Source: Sphingobium sp. (lineage in GTDB: Bacteria > Pseudomonadota > Alphaproteobacteria > Sphingomonadales > Sphingomonadaceae). From it: a stretch of DNA of 64,000 nt. The notes under the pieces are model-generated. The model did no database searches. It had not been told where the DNA came from and saw only the letters and a program-made list of their open reading frames with translations. Shown one piece after another: positions 1 through 9,646 of this stretch; position 1 is the stretch's first letter, and the number at the start of each line of letters is the position of its first letter. A program made the translations under genes and the position numbers. Where the stretch lies: positions 124,001 through 188,000 of the forward strand of contig QFQF01000003.1 in the NCBI GenBank assembly GCA_003248935.1, read 5' to 3'.

Positions 1-1
1 C

Positions 2-889
2 GTGCAGTTCAGGCGCACGACGGCCGAGTGCAAGTCGATCGCGCAACTGGCGGACGAGGATGCGCGCCGCACCGCGATCGAGGCGGCGCAAAAGGATGCG
101 GCCGAACGCGCCCGCGCCGAGGCCCGCGACTCCGCCGCCAGCAAGGCGCGGGAGGCCGCAGAGCAGCAGGTGATTTCCGCGCGGGAGAATGCGATGGCGA
201 TCGCCGCCGTCCTGCTCGCCATCGGTGTGCTGGGTGTCGGCGCTGCGGGCCTTGCCCATACGCAGGGCAAATCGCGTCAGGCGACCTGGTACGGTGTCGC
301 CGGCGGGCTGATGCTGCTCGGCGCCCTCGTCGCGTTCATCCTGAAGCCCAGCTTCTCCAGCATCGACGAACGCGTCGCGCGCAATAGCGAGACGGCGGAG
401 GTGGACAATGCCGCCGGTGCTGTTGCCGGTTATGACGCGGCGGGCGACAACATCTGCCGGATCGACGAGGTCCGCAGCCGGATCACGGTGTCGGAAACCA
501 ACGACGTGCCGCTGCACTGGTCGTCCAGTGGCTGCGTCAACGGCAAGACCCAGTTCATCGGCACGAACGGACCGGCAGGGCCGCAGTGGAGCCGTATCCT
601 GGCGCCCGCGGGCGAAGCGGTGATTTCCGCCAACAGCTTCGACCCGGCGACCGGCGTCTACAGGTCCGACCGCTATCTGGCCGATTCCGACACGCTGGAG
701 CGCGCACGCGACATTCGTGCCCGCTATGAGAATGTCCAGTGCTCGGGCAGTCCGCAGACGCTGGCGAAGGTCAGCGCGATGCAGGACGCTCTCCGCGCCA
801 TCCTGCCGGGCCAGCCCAACGAACGGCTCGTCTATCAGTGCCACAAGGGCCGGATCGACAGCACGGCTGAAGGCGAAGCCAGCCAGTAA
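2..889 (+). CDS. Unrecognised membrane protein, 5'-truncated by the window edge
   Basis: The frame is open to the left edge, so this is probably the 3' part of a longer gene; the GTG at base 2 need not be the real start. The visible 295 residues begin with an Ala/Glu/Arg-rich stretch of about 55 residues that looks like a charged coiled coil. Two hydrophobic segments follow (around residues 62-85 and 96-114), then a polar C-terminal region of about 180 residues with several cysteines (for example ICRID, SSGCVNG, VQCSGS, VYQCHKG) that could form disulfides outside the cytoplasm. The arrangement suggests a membrane-anchored protein with an exported domain. I do not recognise the family. It converges with the chemotaxis gene 11 bases downstream. 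Confidence 0.6.
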   Translation: MQFRRTTAECKSIAQLADEDARRTAIEAAQKDAAERARAEARDSAASKAREAAEQQVISARENAMAIAAVLLAIGVLGVGAAGLAHTQGKSRQATWYGVAGGLMLLGALVAFILKPSFSSIDERVARNSETAEVDNAAGAVAGYDAAGDNICRIDEVRSRITVSETNDVPLHWSSSGCVNGKTQFIGTNGPAGPQWSRILAPAGEAVISANSFDPATGVYRSDRYLADSDTLERARDIRARYENVQCSGSPQTLAKVSAMQDALRAILPGQPNERLVYQCHKGRIDSTAEGEASQ

Positions 890-900
890 GGGCCGCGCCC

Positions 901-2700
901 TTACGCGGCGTGACGGACTTCCTCGCTCAGCCGCGCGAATTCCTCGCGCAGCGTCTCCGCCTTGCGGGCAATGTCGTCGGCGGTGGACAACAGGGCAGAC
1001 GCCGCGGCACGCACGTCCCCGGCCCGGTCCCGCAGGTCGGCCATGCCGCCCGCCGCGTCGCGTGATCCCATGCGGGCGTGGCCCAGCACGGTCACGATCT
1101 CCCGGCTCACCCGGCTTTGCGTCCCGATCGCCTCGCCGATGCGGTCGGCATTGGCATCCATGCCCGCCGCCATCTGCTCCACCCGCGACACGCTGGACAG
1201 CACCTCGTCGCTGGACGCGCCGATCAGCGCCAGCTGCCGCTCGATCTCCTGCGCCGCCATCTGGGTCTGGAGTGCCAGGTTCTTCACCTCCTGCGCCACG
1301 ACCGCAAAGCCGCGCCCCGCATCCCCGGCCCGACTCGCCTCGATCGTCGCGTTGAGCGCGAGCAGGTCGGTCTGCCGCGCGATCCCGGTGATCAGGTCCA
1401 GCGCGCCGCCGATGTCCCGGACAAGGCCGCCCATAGCATGCGCGTGGGTGCGGTTGTCCTGGCTCTGCGCATGCACGCTCGCGGACTGCGCCCGCGCCGA
1501 TCCGATCGTGTCCTCCAGTTGGCCGACGGTCGCCAGCAACGTCGTGCTGGCGTCCTCGATCTGGCTCATCGTGATCGCGATATCCTCGACATTGCGCGCG
1601 GCGGTCGCGGCCATGTCCTCCGACGCGCCGGAAATCTCGCTCATCTGCTCGGCCATGCCGCGCATCGAATGGGCCGCGCCAGCCAGGCCGGACACCAGCG
1701 TCGACAGGCCGGCGCCGAAGCGGGTGAACAGCTGGTCGAGCGCCACCGCCCTGCGCCGCGCGCCTTCGGCCGATTCATGCTCCCGCCGCTGCGCCGCCAT
1801 CTCCGCCGCCTGCTTGCCCGCCGCCAGCCTGCGCACCTCGGCCGCACGGTCCCCGGCGAGCGCAATGGCGCGGGCGATGTCGCCGATCTCGTCCTGCCGG
1901 TCCTGGCATGGCACGGCCATCCCGGCCTCCATCCCGTTCGCCGCGACGAAGCGCCCGATATCGGTCAGCGGGTCGACGATGCGGCGGCGCGCGAGGCGCA
2001 GCAATCCGCTCGCCACCAGCAGGCCGACGCCGAACATCAGTACCATCACCAGCTGCGTGCCCAGCGTCAGCAGCCGCAGGCTCCCCCGCTCCTGTTCCGC
2101 CATCGTCTGAAGGCCGATCGTATAGTCGCGGGCAGACACCAGCAACGGATCGAGAACCGTGTAGACCGCACCCGACAGATAGAAATCGAGGGCATCATGG
2201 TCCTTGCGCTTCAGCAGAGCCTGCAAACGCGCCATCGTCGCGTCGGCGGCCGCGCGCTCGCCCTGCAACGCGTCCCAGCGTACCCCGCCCGCTTCCACGG
2301 GCACGTCGTCGCCCAGCTGGGCCCAGTCCCTTTCAAGCCGCTCCCGCAGGGATGCGACGGCGCTCGCCCCGCCATCCGGCATCATGTTGCCGCTGCGCAC
2401 CTTGTTGGCGATGCCCAGTGCCTGTTCATATCCGCTCGTCACGCGCTGCAGACGGCCGATGGGGTCCATGCGGTTGTCGACCATGCGGGTGACCCCGGCC
2501 TGCGTGGCGATGGTTGCCGCCAGGACCATCAGGGTCAGCACCAGCATGACCCCCGCAAGCATCGCAGCCATGATACGTGTCTGGCCGGACAGCGAGCGTC
2601 CCTGTCCGGTCACCAGCCGCGCCAATGCTTCCCGCCCCGGGGTCATGTCGAAAATCCGTGAATTGATTGCGTCCCGTCCCCCATTTCCCAGCCGGCGCAT
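901..2700 (-). CDS. Methyl-accepting chemotaxis protein
   Basis: A transmembrane chemoreceptor that would signal to CheA/CheW. The translation shows TM1 (around residues 42-66, AAMLAGVMLVLTLMVLAATI), a periplasmic ligand region of roughly 150 residues, TM2 (around 212-235), a HAMP linker (RRRIVDPLTDIGRFV), then a long helical cytoplasmic domain with the conserved signalling hairpin tip, read here as VVAQEVKNLALQTQMAAQEI. The periplasmic part resembles a helical bundle, but I cannot name its ligand. Two ATG starts are possible (2700 and 2646, the second beginning MTPGREAL); neither has a clear ribosome binding site. No che genes are adjacent, so it is an orphan receptor. Confidence 0.9.
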   Translation of the reverse strand: MRRLGNGGRDAINSRIFDMTPGREALARLVTGQGRSLSGQTRIMAAMLAGVMLVLTLMVLAATIATQAGVTRMVDNRMDPIGRLQRVTSGYEQALGIANKVRSGNMMPDGGASAVASLRERLERDWAQLGDDVPVEAGGVRWDALQGERAAADATMARLQALLKRKDHDALDFYLSGAVYTVLDPLLVSARDYTIGLQTMAEQERGSLRLLTLGTQLVMVLMFGVGLLVASGLLRLARRRIVDPLTDIGRFVAANGMEAGMAVPCQDRQDEIGDIARAIALAGDRAAEVRRLAAGKQAAEMAAQRREHESAEGARRRAVALDQLFTRFGAGLSTLVSGLAGAAHSMRGMAEQMSEISGASEDMAATAARNVEDIAITMSQIEDASTTLLATVGQLEDTIGSARAQSASVHAQSQDNRTHAHAMGGLVRDIGGALDLITGIARQTDLLALNATIEASRAGDAGRGFAVVAQEVKNLALQTQMAAQEIERQLALIGASSDEVLSSVSRVEQMAAGMDANADRIGEAIGTQSRVSREIVTVLGHARMGSRDAAGGMADLRDRAGDVRAAASALLSTADDIARKAETLREEFARLSEEVRHAA

Positions 2701-3015
2701 AACAACTGGTTAACGCCGCACTATCTTTCACCGTCAAACGCTGACCAAAAAACGTCATAAAACCGCAACATAGCACCGGCCGGCCACGTGCGGCGGCCGT
2801 TAACCTCTTCTGGTCCGCCGGGTCTGCCAGAGCGAAGCGGAGAACGCGCCATTCCGGGACGAAATCCCGCATGCGGCATCGCGCGGCCGTTATACGTTCG
2901 GCCGACTTGCATCCCCGCCTCCCCCCTGCTAACCGGCGCCACAACAGGGGGACGGGGCATCCGCTTCCCCCTTTTCTTCGCATGACCGATACATCGGGAG
3001 GAGGACGGTAAGCGC
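2701..3015. promoter_or_regulatory. Divergent intergenic region: promoters of the chemoreceptor gene and the atp operon
   Basis: These 315 bases separate the leftward chemoreceptor gene and the rightward ATP synthase operon, so both promoters must lie here. I see no convincing gene; short open frames are GC-driven. A strong purine-rich ribosome binding site (GGGAGGAGGACGG, around 2995-3007) precedes the GTG start of atpH. I could not assign -35/-10 boxes confidently. Confidence 0.5.
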
Positions 3016-3570
3016 GTGGAGTATTCCAGCGGTATTCAGGCTAGCCTCAGTGGGCGTTACGCCCTCGCGCTGTTCGAGCTCGCTCGGGACGGCAAGGCAC
3101 TCGATTCGGTCGGCGAAAGCCTAGCGGCGCTGAAAGCGGCGCTCGCCCAGTCCGCGGAGTTCCGCGGCCTGGTGACCAATCCCCTCATCGGTCGCGAAGC
3201 CGCGTCCAGGGCCGTCGCCGCGCTTGCCGCGTCGATGGGGCTCGATACGCTGACGTCCAATTTCCTGGGCGTGCTGGCGCAGAACCGCCGCCTGTCCCAG
3301 TTGGGCGCCGTCATCCGCTCCTATGAGGCGCTGCTGTCGAACCACAAGGGCGAGGCACGGGCGGAGGTCACCTCTGCCCATCCGCTCACGAAGACCCAGA
3401 TCACCGCGCTCCAGAAGAATCTGCGTGCGCGTGTCGGCCGCGATGTCGCCGTCGACGCGAAGGTCGATCCCGCGATCCTGGGCGGGCTGGTCGTCAAGAT
3501 CGGCAGCCAGATGATCGACAGTTCGATCCGCACCCGTCTCAATGCGCTCGCGCACGCTATGAAGGGCTGA
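3016..3570 (+). CDS. atpH: F1Fo ATP synthase subunit delta
   Basis: Delta subunit (OSCP type) of the F1 sector, linking the alpha3beta3 head to the b stator stalk. The 184-residue protein begins MEYSSGIQASLSGRYALALF with the typical SGRYAxALFELA motif and ends with the conserved C-terminal pattern VDPAILGGLVVKIGSQMIDSSIRTRL. It is the first gene of atpH-atpA-(lysE)-atpG-atpD-atpC, the usual alphaproteobacterial F1 order, with Fo genes elsewhere. The GTG start at 3016 is chosen because a strong GGAGGAGGA ribosome binding site lies just upstream and the N-terminus matches the family. Length is normal. Confidence 0.97.
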   Translation: MEYSSGIQASLSGRYALALFELARDGKALDSVGESLAALKAALAQSAEFRGLVTNPLIGREAASRAVAALAASMGLDTLTSNFLGVLAQNRRLSQLGAVIRSYEALLSNHKGEARAEVTSAHPLTKTQITALQKNLRARVGRDVAVDAKVDPAILGGLVVKIGSQMIDSSIRTRLNALAHAMKG

Positions 3571-3601
3571 TGGCCCCAGAAGGTCCGATGAAAGGCTGAA
3601 C

Positions 3602-5131
<1,530 letters not shown>

Positions 5132-5138
5132 GAACGCC

Positions 5139-5786
5139 ATGCTGACCAGCCAGTCCCTCCTTGCCTGGACGATCCTGTCGATCGGTCTGGTGCTGCTCCC
5201 CGGGCCCGACACCATGCTGGTGGCGGGTCACGCGGCGCGGCGCGGGCTGAAGGCGGGGATGGCTGCGATCGGCGGCATCCAGCTGGGCGGCCTTGTCTAC
5301 ATGGCACTGTGCGGCTTCGGCTTCCTTTCGGTGCTGAACGCCGTGCCCGGCCTGTTCTTCGTCGTGAAGGTCGCAGGCGCGCTCTACCTCCTCTATCTGG
5401 GTGTCCAGATGCTGCGGGGCGCTCTGCGGGGCGCACCGGTCGAGGATGTGGCGACGGAGGCCAAGGGTGAGGCGAAGGCGATCGCGATCGGCGCGCCTTT
5501 CCGGCAGGGGCTCGTCAGCACCGTTCTGAACCCGAAGGTTGCCATCTTCTTTCTCGCGGCCCTGCCGCAATTCGTGGGCACCGGCCCCGACGCGCCGCTT
5601 CATGGCGTGCTGCTGATCGCCATTGTCTATGGCCTCGGCTTCATCTGGTGCTCCTTCCTTGCCGTCCTTGCGACCCATGCCGGTCGCCGGGTCGGCCAAA
5701 GCAGCGCGATGCGCTGGTTCGAAGGCGCCCTGGGCGTCGCATTCATTGGTCTCGCGGGCCGTCTGGCCCTTGCTCGGAACGCTTGA
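5139..5786 (+). CDS. LysE/RhtB family translocator inserted in the atp operon
   Basis: Predicted small-molecule (amino-acid type) exporter of the inner membrane. The 215-residue protein begins MLTSQSLLAWTILSIGLVLL and carries the LysE-family motif LPGPDTMLVAGHAARRGLKAG near the N-terminus, then about five further hydrophobic segments; a charged loop around residues 105-115 separates the two halves. ATG 5139 is chosen over an upstream in-frame GTG inside atpA because it restores a normal family N-terminus. Spacing is 7 bases from atpA and 3 bases to atpG, so it must be co-transcribed with the F1 genes. The substrate cannot be told from sequence. Base composition matches the neighbours, so the insertion is not recent or has ameliorated. 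Confidence 0.92.
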   Translation: MLTSQSLLAWTILSIGLVLLPGPDTMLVAGHAARRGLKAGMAAIGGIQLGGLVYMALCGFGFLSVLNAVPGLFFVVKVAGALYLLYLGVQMLRGALRGAPVEDVATEAKGEAKAIAIGAPFRQGLVSTVLNPKVAIFFLAALPQFVGTGPDAPLHGVLLIAIVYGLGFIWCSFLAVLATHAGRRVGQSSAMRWFEGALGVAFIGLAGRLALARNA

Positions 5787-5789
5787 AGA

Positions 5790-6674
5790 ATGGCTAGCCT
5801 CAAGGAACTCAAGGGCCGCATCACCTCGGTCAAGTCGACCCAGAAGATCACCAAGGCCAAGCAGATGGTCGCGGCCGCGAAGCTGCGCAAGGCGCAGGCT
5901 GCGGCTGAAGCCGCCCGTCCCTATTCCAGCCGTCTGGAAGCGGTCGTCGCCAGCCTCGCGACCAAGATCGCGGGCGGATCGGGCGAAGGCGCCTCGCCGC
6001 TGCTCGCCGGCACCGGCAAGGATCAGGTGCACCTGCTGGTCGTCGCCAATTCCGACCGTGGCCTCGCCGGCGCGTTCAATTCCAACATCGTCAAGACCGC
6101 CGTCGCCAAGGCGCGCGAGCTGATGGCCCAGGGCAAGACCGTCCAGTTCTACCTGATCGGCCGCAAAGGCCGCCCGGTGATCAACCGCACCTTCCCGGGC
6201 CAGATCGTCGCGCAGTTCGACACGACCGGCGCACGGGAACCGGGCTTTGCGCAGGCACAGGCGATCGCGCACGAACTGACCGGGATGTTCCTGGCCGGCA
6301 AGTTCGACGTCGCGCACCTGTTCTACTCGCGCTTCAAGTCGGCGCTCGCCCAGATCCCGACCGAGCAGCAGATCATTCCGGTGAAAATACCCGAGGACGC
6401 GGACCGCGACGCCATTGGCGCCACCGTCGAATATGAGCCGAGCGAGGAAGCGATCCTCGACGACCTGCTGCCGCGCAACGTCACGGTACAGCTCTTCAAG
6501 GCGCTGCTGGAAAACAACGCGTCCGAACAGGGCGCATCGATGACCGCCATGGACAATGCGACCCGCAATGCCGGCGACCTCATCAGCAAGCTGACCATTC
6601 AGTATAACCGCAGCCGTCAGGCCGCGATCACCACCGAACTCGTCGAAATCATCTCGGGCGCCGAAGCCCTCTAA
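5790..6674 (+). CDS. atpG: F1Fo ATP synthase subunit gamma
   Basis: Central rotor shaft of the F1 sector. The 294-residue protein has the canonical N-terminal helix MASLKELKGRITSVKSTQKI followed by TKAKQMVAAAKLRKAQ, and the canonical C-terminal helix NRSRQAAITTELVEIISGA. The middle Rossmann-like region contains the SDRGLAGAFNSN motif. It starts 3 bases after the LysE-family gene, which separates it from atpA, and is followed 22 bases later by atpD. Length and motifs are normal. Confidence 0.98.
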   Translation: MASLKELKGRITSVKSTQKITKAKQMVAAAKLRKAQAAAEAARPYSSRLEAVVASLATKIAGGSGEGASPLLAGTGKDQVHLLVVANSDRGLAGAFNSNIVKTAVAKARELMAQGKTVQFYLIGRKGRPVINRTFPGQIVAQFDTTGAREPGFAQAQAIAHELTGMFLAGKFDVAHLFYSRFKSALAQIPTEQQIIPVKIPEDADRDAIGATVEYEPSEEAILDDLLPRNVTVQLFKALLENNASEQGASMTAMDNATRNAGDLISKLTIQYNRSRQAAITTELVEIISGAEAL

Positions 6675-6696
6675 AGTGCAGGCAAGGACAGAAGTC

Positions 6697-8142
6697 ATGG
6701 CAACCACCAACAATGTAGGCCGCATCTCGCAGATCATCGGCGCCGTCGTCGACGTGACCTTCCCCGATGCGCTCCCCTCGATCCTCTCGGCTCTTGAGAC
6801 CAGCAACAACGGCCAGCGCCTCGTTCTGGAAGTCGCGCAGCATCTGGGCGAGAACACCGTCCGCACGATCGCGATGGACTCGACCGATGGCCTGACCCGC
6901 GGGCAGGAAGTGACCGACACCGGATCGCAGATCAGCGTTCCCGTCGGCCCCGCGACCCTCGGCCGCATCCTGAACGTCGTCGGCGAACCGATCGACGAGC
7001 GCGGCCCGGTCGCCACCACCCTGACCGCCCCGATCCATGCGAAGGCGCCCGAGTTCGTCGATCAGGCGACCGACGCGTCGATCCTCGTCACCGGCATCAA
7101 GGTCATCGACCTGCTCGCCCCTTATGCGAAGGGCGGCAAGATCGGCCTGTTCGGCGGCGCGGGCGTCGGCAAGACCGTGCTGATCCAGGAACTGATCAAC
7201 AACATCGCGAAGGGCCATGGCGGCACCTCCGTGTTCGCGGGCGTCGGTGAGCGTACCCGTGAGGGCAACGACCTCTATCACGAGTTCCTCGACGCGGGCG
7301 TCATCGCCAAGGACGCCGACGGCAACGCCATTTCGGAGGGCTCGAAGGTCGCCCTCGTCTACGGCCAGATGAACGAGCCGCCGGGCGCCCGTGCGCGCGT
7401 CGCCCTCTCGGGCCTGACGATCGCCGAATATTTCCGCGACCAGGAGGGCCAGGACGTGCTCTTCTTCGTCGACAACATCTTCCGCTTCACCCAGGCGGGC
7501 GCCGAAGTGTCGGCTCTGCTGGGCCGTATTCCCTCGGCCGTGGGCTACCAGCCGACCCTGTCGACCGACATGGGCGCCCTTCAGGAGCGCATCACCTCGA
7601 CCAACAAGGGTTCGATCACCTCGGTGCAGGCCGTCTACGTCCCTGCCGACGATCTTACCGATCCGGCGCCGGCGACGTCGTTCGCGCACCTTGACGCGAC
7701 GACCGTGCTGAACCGCGCGATCTCCGAACTCGGCATCTATCCGGCCGTCGACCCGCTGGACTCGACCAGCCGCGTCCTTGAGCCGCGCGTCGTCGGCCAG
7801 GTGCACTATGACACCGCCCGCGCCGTCCAGGCGATCCTTCAGAAGTACAAGTCGCTGCAGGACATCATCGCCATCCTGGGCATGGACGAGCTCAGCGAAG
7901 AGGACAAGCTGACCGTCGCCCGCGCCCGCAAGATCCAGAAGTTCCTCAGCCAGCCGTTCCACGTCGCGGAGGTCTTCACCGGCTTCCCGGGCAAGTTCGT
8001 GCAGGTCGAGGACACCGTGGCGTCGTTCAAGGCCGTCGTCGAGGGCGAGTATGACCATCTGCCCGAGGCAGCCTTCTACATGGTCGGCGGCATCGAGGAC
8101 GTGATCGAGAAGGCCAAGAAGCTCGCCGCCGAAGCGGCGTAA
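6697..8142 (+). CDS. atpD: F1Fo ATP synthase subunit beta
   Basis: Catalytic subunit of the F1 head, 481 residues from ATG 6697 (MATTNNVGRISQIIGAVVDV). The Walker A loop GGAGVGKT is at about residues 152-159, followed by GERTREGNDLYHE with the catalytic glutamate region and the signature PSAVGYQPTLSTDMG. An in-frame GTG at 6676 would add seven residues but does not fit the family N-terminus. It is followed by a 121-base gap containing a perfect 20-base palindrome before atpC. Confidence 0.99.
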   Translation: MATTNNVGRISQIIGAVVDVTFPDALPSILSALETSNNGQRLVLEVAQHLGENTVRTIAMDSTDGLTRGQEVTDTGSQISVPVGPATLGRILNVVGEPIDERGPVATTLTAPIHAKAPEFVDQATDASILVTGIKVIDLLAPYAKGGKIGLFGGAGVGKTVLIQELINNIAKGHGGTSVFAGVGERTREGNDLYHEFLDAGVIAKDADGNAISEGSKVALVYGQMNEPPGARARVALSGLTIAEYFRDQEGQDVLFFVDNIFRFTQAGAEVSALLGRIPSAVGYQPTLSTDMGALQERITSTNKGSITSVQAVYVPADDLTDPAPATSFAHLDATTVLNRAISELGIYPAVDPLDSTSRVLEPRVVGQVHYDTARAVQAILQKYKSLQDIIAILGMDELSEEDKLTVARARKIQKFLSQPFHVAEVFTGFPGKFVQVEDTVASFKAVVEGEYDHLPEAAFYMVGGIEDVIEKAKKLAAEAA

Positions 8143-8156
8143 GCAACGCAATCAGA

Positions 8157-8176
8157 CCCCTCCCTTAAGGGAGGGG
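8157..8176. repeat. Perfect 20-bp intergenic palindrome between atpD and atpC
   Basis: The sequence CCCCTCCCTTAAGGGAGGGG is its own reverse complement and is followed by a TTTGGGGGGAGGG tract. It sits 14 bases after atpD inside the operon. In RNA it would form a strong hairpin and could adjust atpC expression or mRNA decay. A similar CCCCTC...GAGGGG hairpin lies inside the gcv operon at 32850-32871, so these look like members of a small dispersed palindrome family rather than dedicated terminators (there is no T-tract). Confidence 0.8.
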
Positions 8177-8263
8177 TTTGGGGGGAGGGACTGCCGAGCC
8201 CCTTCCCCGATATTCCCAGCCCTGCCCCGCCGCCCCGCCGCACGGGGACATAGGACACAGACC

Positions 8264-8518
8264 ATGGCACTGCATTTCGAACTCGTGACCCCGGAAAAGC
8301 TGATCCGCTCTGAGGAGGTCCACATGGTCGTGGTGCCCGGCACCGACGGCGACTTCGGCGTCCTCGAAGGTCACGCCCCCTTCATGTCCACCGTCCGCGA
8401 CGGCGCGATCCAGATCTTCGCGACCGCCGGCGCCACGCCCGAAACGATCCCGGTCGAGGGTGGATTTGCGGAGGTTAATGAGAAGGGCCTGACGGTGCTG
8501 GCCGAGAAGGCGGGTTGA
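8264..8518 (+). CDS. atpC: F1Fo ATP synthase subunit epsilon, short form
   Basis: Epsilon subunit of the F1 rotor. The 84 residues (MALHFELVTPEKLIRSEEVH to VLAEKAG) cover only the N-terminal beta-sandwich domain that contacts gamma and the c-ring, including the GDFGVLEGHAPFMSTVRDG motif. The C-terminal two-helix domain that inhibits ATP hydrolysis in E. coli and Bacillus epsilon is absent. No frameshift is evident; the stop (TGA 8516-8518) lies at the domain boundary. A domain-only epsilon should be functional for coupling but not for autoinhibition. Confidence 0.95.
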   Translation: MALHFELVTPEKLIRSEEVHMVVVPGTDGDFGVLEGHAPFMSTVRDGAIQIFATAGATPETIPVEGGFAEVNEKGLTVLAEKAG

Positions 8519-8585
8519 GGGGGTAATCTATCTCGCCATAGCGCCTGTTCATTACCAAATATAATTTACGAAGCTTCAATATTTC

Positions 8586-8616
8586 ACCCCTAACCCTTGC
8601 TCGGGTAGATAGGGGT
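8586..8616 (+). promoter_or_regulatory. Hairpin overlapping the ribosome binding site of the gtrB-like gene
   Basis: ACCCCTA (8586-8592) pairs with TAGGGGT (8610-8616), and the inner ACCC (8593-8596) pairs with GGGT (8603-8606) around a TTGCTC loop, with AGA bulged. The 3' arm AGGGGT is the only Shine-Dalgarno-like element before the ATG at 8624, so the fold would hide it. No T-tract follows, so it is less likely a terminator for the atp operon. Role inferred from position only. Confidence 0.5.
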
Positions 8617-8623
8617 ACTATGC

Positions 8624-9646
8624 ATGACATCGGTCATACGGGGAAAAGGCAAGGCCGTCCGGCTATCAGTTGTCGTTCCTTGCTTCAACGAAGAAGCTGT
8701 CATTGACGCGCTTATTGATCGCCTAAAGCCGATCTGCGATGCAAATTTCCACGAAGAATATCAAATAATTCTAGTGAATGACGGATCACGGGACCGCACT
8801 TGGTCGCTTATCACCAAGCATGCTGACGCCTGCTCTCTTATAATCGGTATCAATCTGAGCCGTAATTATGGCCATCAAATAGCTCTTACCGCCGGACTTC
8901 ATGCCGCCACGGGTGACCTGATTTTTATCCTCGACGCCGACTTGCAGGATCCACCTGAACTTCTTCCGGCGATGATCAACAAAATCAACGAGGGATATGA
9001 CGTGGTCTACGGCCAGCGTGCCGCCCGTGCTGGAGAGACTTTTTTCAAACGCGCTAGCTCAGCCCTGTTCTATCAGTGGCTGCGCAAGATGAGCGACGTA
9101 GAGGTACCTGTGGACACTGGTGATTTTCGCCTGATGTCCCGGCGAGTAGTCGATAGTCTCAATGCAATGCCAGAACGCTATCGCTTTGTTCGAGGAATGG
9201 TGAGTTGGATAGGCCACCGCCAGACGTCGATATATTACGAACGTGACCCGCGCCATGCTGGTCAATCACATTATCCTATTAGGAAAATGCTCGCACTGGC
9301 CGCAGATGCCATCACCAGCTTTTCAACTTTACCTCTTCGCTTCTCTTCCCACTTGGGCATGATCTTCGGAGTGGCCGGCCTGCTGGCCTTGAGTTGGGTC
9401 GCATGGTCCTTTTTGATCGGCGAAGCGGTTCCGGGATGGGCAAGTATCTCCGCTTTGGTTCTGATATTGGGAAGCACACAACTTCTTATGCTCGGCGTAA
9501 TTGGCGAATATCTTGGCCGCATGTACATGGAGTCAAAAAGGCGACCGCTTTACTTGATCGAAGAGATATACGATCATCGAAGCAACGAAAACCCTGTTCA
9601 CGCGCTCGACAATATTCTTAGAAAGAAACTTTATGCGGGATCGTAA
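8624..9646 (+). CDS. GtrB/DPM1-like polyprenyl-phosphate glycosyltransferase (GT2)
   Basis: Predicted inner-membrane GT2 enzyme transferring a sugar from a nucleotide donor to polyprenyl phosphate on the cytoplasmic face. The 340-residue protein has the GT2 start RLSVVVPCFNEEAVIDALI, the acidic motif ILDADLQDPPELLPAMI around residue 105, and a GDFRLMSRRVVD segment. Two C-terminal membrane helices (around 243-265 and 275-297) are followed by GEYLGRMYMESKRRPLYL, typical of GtrB/YfdH proteins. The gene is AT-rich compared with the atp operon just upstream. Its end overlaps the next gene by 14 bases. The sugar is unknown (glucose in phage GtrB; other sugars in relatives). Confidence 0.9.
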   Translation: MTSVIRGKGKAVRLSVVVPCFNEEAVIDALIDRLKPICDANFHEEYQIILVNDGSRDRTWSLITKHADACSLIIGINLSRNYGHQIALTAGLHAATGDLIFILDADLQDPPELLPAMINKINEGYDVVYGQRAARAGETFFKRASSALFYQWLRKMSDVEVPVDTGDFRLMSRRVVDSLNAMPERYRFVRGMVSWIGHRQTSIYYERDPRHAGQSHYPIRKMLALAADAITSFSTLPLRFSSHLGMIFGVAGLLALSWVAWSFLIGEAVPGWASISALVLILGSTQLLMLGVIGEYLGRMYMESKRRPLYLIEEIYDHRSNENPVHALDNILRKKLYAGS

